64,000 nucleotides of DNA from Arcicella rigui (lineage in GTDB: Bacteria > Bacteroidota > Bacteroidia > Cytophagales > Spirosomataceae), in assembly GCF_034929435.1 (NCBI RefSeq), contig NZ_JAYFUM010000031.1, positions 9,901-73,900 of the forward strand, given 5' to 3'. The notes beneath the pieces were generated by a model. It saw only the letters and a program-made list of their open reading frames with translations, did no database searches and was not told the origin of the DNA. Both the position numbers and the translations under genes were made by a program. Shown one piece after another: positions 62,708 to 64,000 of this stretch. Each line of letters begins with the position of its first letter. Position 1 is the first letter of the stretch.

Positions 62708-63161
62708 GTTTTGTTAATTTTATGCAATAGGCTGTAAGCCGTAGGCATTTTCACAATGTTTATTTTTTCATGATAGAAGGGTTTTATAATTTGCTTATTG
62801 CCTAAAGCACTTCCTTCATTGTAAGATACAAAATTAAGTTAATTCTTTATTCCGCTAATGTTTATGAGGCTTTATCCTAAAAGTGCAAAAATTAGTTTGT
62901 GTTGAAGTATTCAATTTTTAAGAAAATATTAATAAATGACCGTTTACTAATTTGAATGATTATTAAGCCATAAAAAATAAATACCTTCGTGGAAAATTAC
63001 AACAAGAGCCTCTAAATTGGAACAAAAACAGGAGAAATCTTTGTTAAACTTGAACTCCTCAAAAGGAACAAATAACAGGCATTCAATAATACCATTCAAC
63101 AGTTTGTTTTCTTATGTATTTACGTTGTAAAACCCATAAGAAGATTTTCTATTATACATAA
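62708..63161. promoter_or_regulatory. 454-bp divergent gap between response regulator and DUF4833 gene
   Basis: No coding frame of note. A -7 box for the response regulator may be the minus-strand TAATTTTG at 62829-62836, 122 bp before its start; no -33 found. A short mirrored word (AATAGGCTGTAAGCCGTAGGC near 62726) suggests a local repeat. TACCTTCG near 62982 is a weak -7 candidate for the plus-strand gene. Confidence 0.35.
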
Positions 63162-63716
63162 ATGCGATTTTTAAAAACAACTCTCATTTTATCTATTCTA
63201 TTATTTTTCAATAGTTTAGCTCAAAAAAACAAAACAGTAGCTTCGGGTGAAACCTTCCCGACTCCTCCTGAAACAGACATCCGCTTGTTTTACATTCAGC
63301 GAAGTTCAAATGCCAGTGCAGTCGTTTACGATGCTAATTTAACTGCCGACAAAAAGCTAAATCCCAAAAATCCCGTACATACTTATTGGATTCGCTACTC
63401 GGAAGATGGTAGAAAACAAGAATTATCTACCATTCAGCGGACTCTTGCTTATGGACTTTATACCAAAGAAGTAGCAGGAGAAAAAGGCAGCTATGACGGA
63501 CACTTCTTGGCATACCGCAAAAGAAAATTTGTGGTAAAACTTACCCCACAAGGAGAACCAGTAGCTTTGTTTCCGATTAATGGAAAAATGCAAATTCTTA
63601 AAAGAGTATTCGTGAATGTGGACGAAAGTGGCATGATGCCATCGGTCATCCATGTAGAGCTTTGGGGAAAAGATGTGAATACTGGCAAAGAAGTTTATGA
63701 GAAATTTAAACCATAA
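63162..63716 (+). CDS. DUF4833 family secreted protein
   Basis: 184 residues with a signal peptide (MRFLKTTLILSILLFFNSLAQ). The segments FYIQRSSNASAVVYDANL, HTYWIRYSEDGRKQEL and a C-terminal PSVIHVELWGKDVNTG match DUF4833, whose function is unknown. The exported protein is beta-rich. It is the only gene between the two copies of the paired 55-bp element on the plus strand. Confidence 0.82.
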   Translation: MRFLKTTLILSILLFFNSLAQKNKTVASGETFPTPPETDIRLFYIQRSSNASAVVYDANLTADKKLNPKNPVHTYWIRYSEDGRKQELSTIQRTLAYGLYTKEVAGEKGSYDGHFLAYRKRKFVVKLTPQGEPVALFPINGKMQILKRVFVNVDESGMMPSVIHVELWGKDVNTGKEVYEKFKP

Positions 63717-63880
63717 GCTTTGAGTTTAGAGTTTTGAATGCTGAATGCTGAATGATTGAAGTGCTGAGTTGTGAGTGTTGAATGAGGAATAATATTCTGA
63801 TTACAAACTCAAAAAAACTCCTCATTAAGCACTCAAAAAACTCAACATTAAGCACTCAAAAAACTCAACATTCACAACTC
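63717..63880. repeat. Family D array downstream of the DUF4833 gene
   Basis: Words such as TTGAATGCTGAATGCTGAA, GTGCTGAGTTGTGAGTG and the inverted ACTCAAAAAACTCAACATTAA run from the stop codon to 63880. The two orientations can pair into a long imperfect hairpin. Confidence 0.75.
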
Positions 63881-63881
63881 A

Positions 63882-63935
63882 TGTCCTTGCCTAAAATAGG
63901 TTGCCCTGATTTTTAAACAAGTTAAAGTAATCAAA
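63882..63935 (+). repeat. Paired 55-bp element, copy 2
   Basis: Inverted copy of 59168-59222; exact over 63883-63904. It follows directly on family D words, as copy 1 does. The rest of the window to 64000 is AT-rich with no feature I can support. Confidence 0.75.
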
Positions 63936-64000
63936 ATTGTAAAATAGTTTGATTTGGGTTGATGTTTTTTGAATAATCACAAGTCCAAATCGGTAAATTA

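Noticed and set aside
59168..63935. Composite transposon
   Set aside because: An inverted pair is present, but there is no transposase and no target duplication could be recognised.
1..64000. tRNA or rRNA genes
   Set aside because: No cloverleaf-type or rRNA-like sequence was seen in any gap; a tRNA scan was not possible.

Overview
This is a low-GC, densely coded chromosomal window from a member of the Bacteroidota. The gene content and the promoters point to a Cytophagales-type bacterium: the order is inference, the phylum is well supported. Evidence for the phylum: a GldB-type gliding lipoprotein, PorT-like beta-barrel, DUF4833, DUF4301 and DUF190 proteins, CrtZ carotenoid hydroxylase, and several promoter -7 boxes of the form TAnnTTTG. 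No tRNA, rRNA, CRISPR array, transposase or phage gene was seen.

Layout. 1-6.6 kb: ExbD (cut by the window edge) and ExbB, a DciA-like protein, FtsZ, an M28 peptidase and a thioredoxin-like protein. 6.8-12.1 kb: a KirBac-type K+ channel and LD-carboxypeptidase facing a run of NeuD-like acyltransferase, M14 carboxypeptidase and a CLC protein with fluoride-exchanger motifs. 12.4-23.4 kb: housekeeping genes (YceI, pirin, CrtZ, PolB-like exonuclease, LipB, FAD oxidoreductase, LpdA, a methyltransferase, PrfB with its programmed frameshift, a Fur-family regulator coupled to an ABC exporter). 25.5-27.4 kb: GldB and a beta-barrel protein, divergent.

27.7-34.1 kb holds the most unusual locus: three genes on the minus strand with overlapping ends encoding (1) a SIR2-like plus TIR protein, (2) an nSTAND ATPase with one membrane span and (3) a secreted protein with 21 highly alike 41-residue WD40-type repeats. 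Together they look like a single-chain STAND immune receptor split into effector, switch and periplasmic sensor. I propose it as a candidate anti-phage or conflict system.

34.3-52.9 kb: a GH3/serine-hydrolase fusion, a Tricorn-like protease, a YhdH-type reductase facing an HxlR regulator, a GyrI-like protein under an operator-like palindrome, a two-gene PIN-domain module with an unrecognised partner, an ABC-F ATPase, a GH105-type hydrolase, SIMPL, amidohydrolase and DUF4301 proteins. 53.0-62.7 kb: a heavy-metal efflux locus (response regulator, sensor kinase, TolC-like, adaptor, MgtE, DUF190, RND pump), with an Mg2+ channel gene inserted in it. A DUF4833 protein and a repeat array close the window.

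Intergenic DNA is remarkable. At least six families of degenerate short-word repeats fill the gaps, usually starting at or just after a stop codon and often arranged as long inverted repeats. A separate REP/BIME-like family headed by GTAG or GTAA occurs four times, and in two copies it supplies the stop codon of the neighbouring gene.
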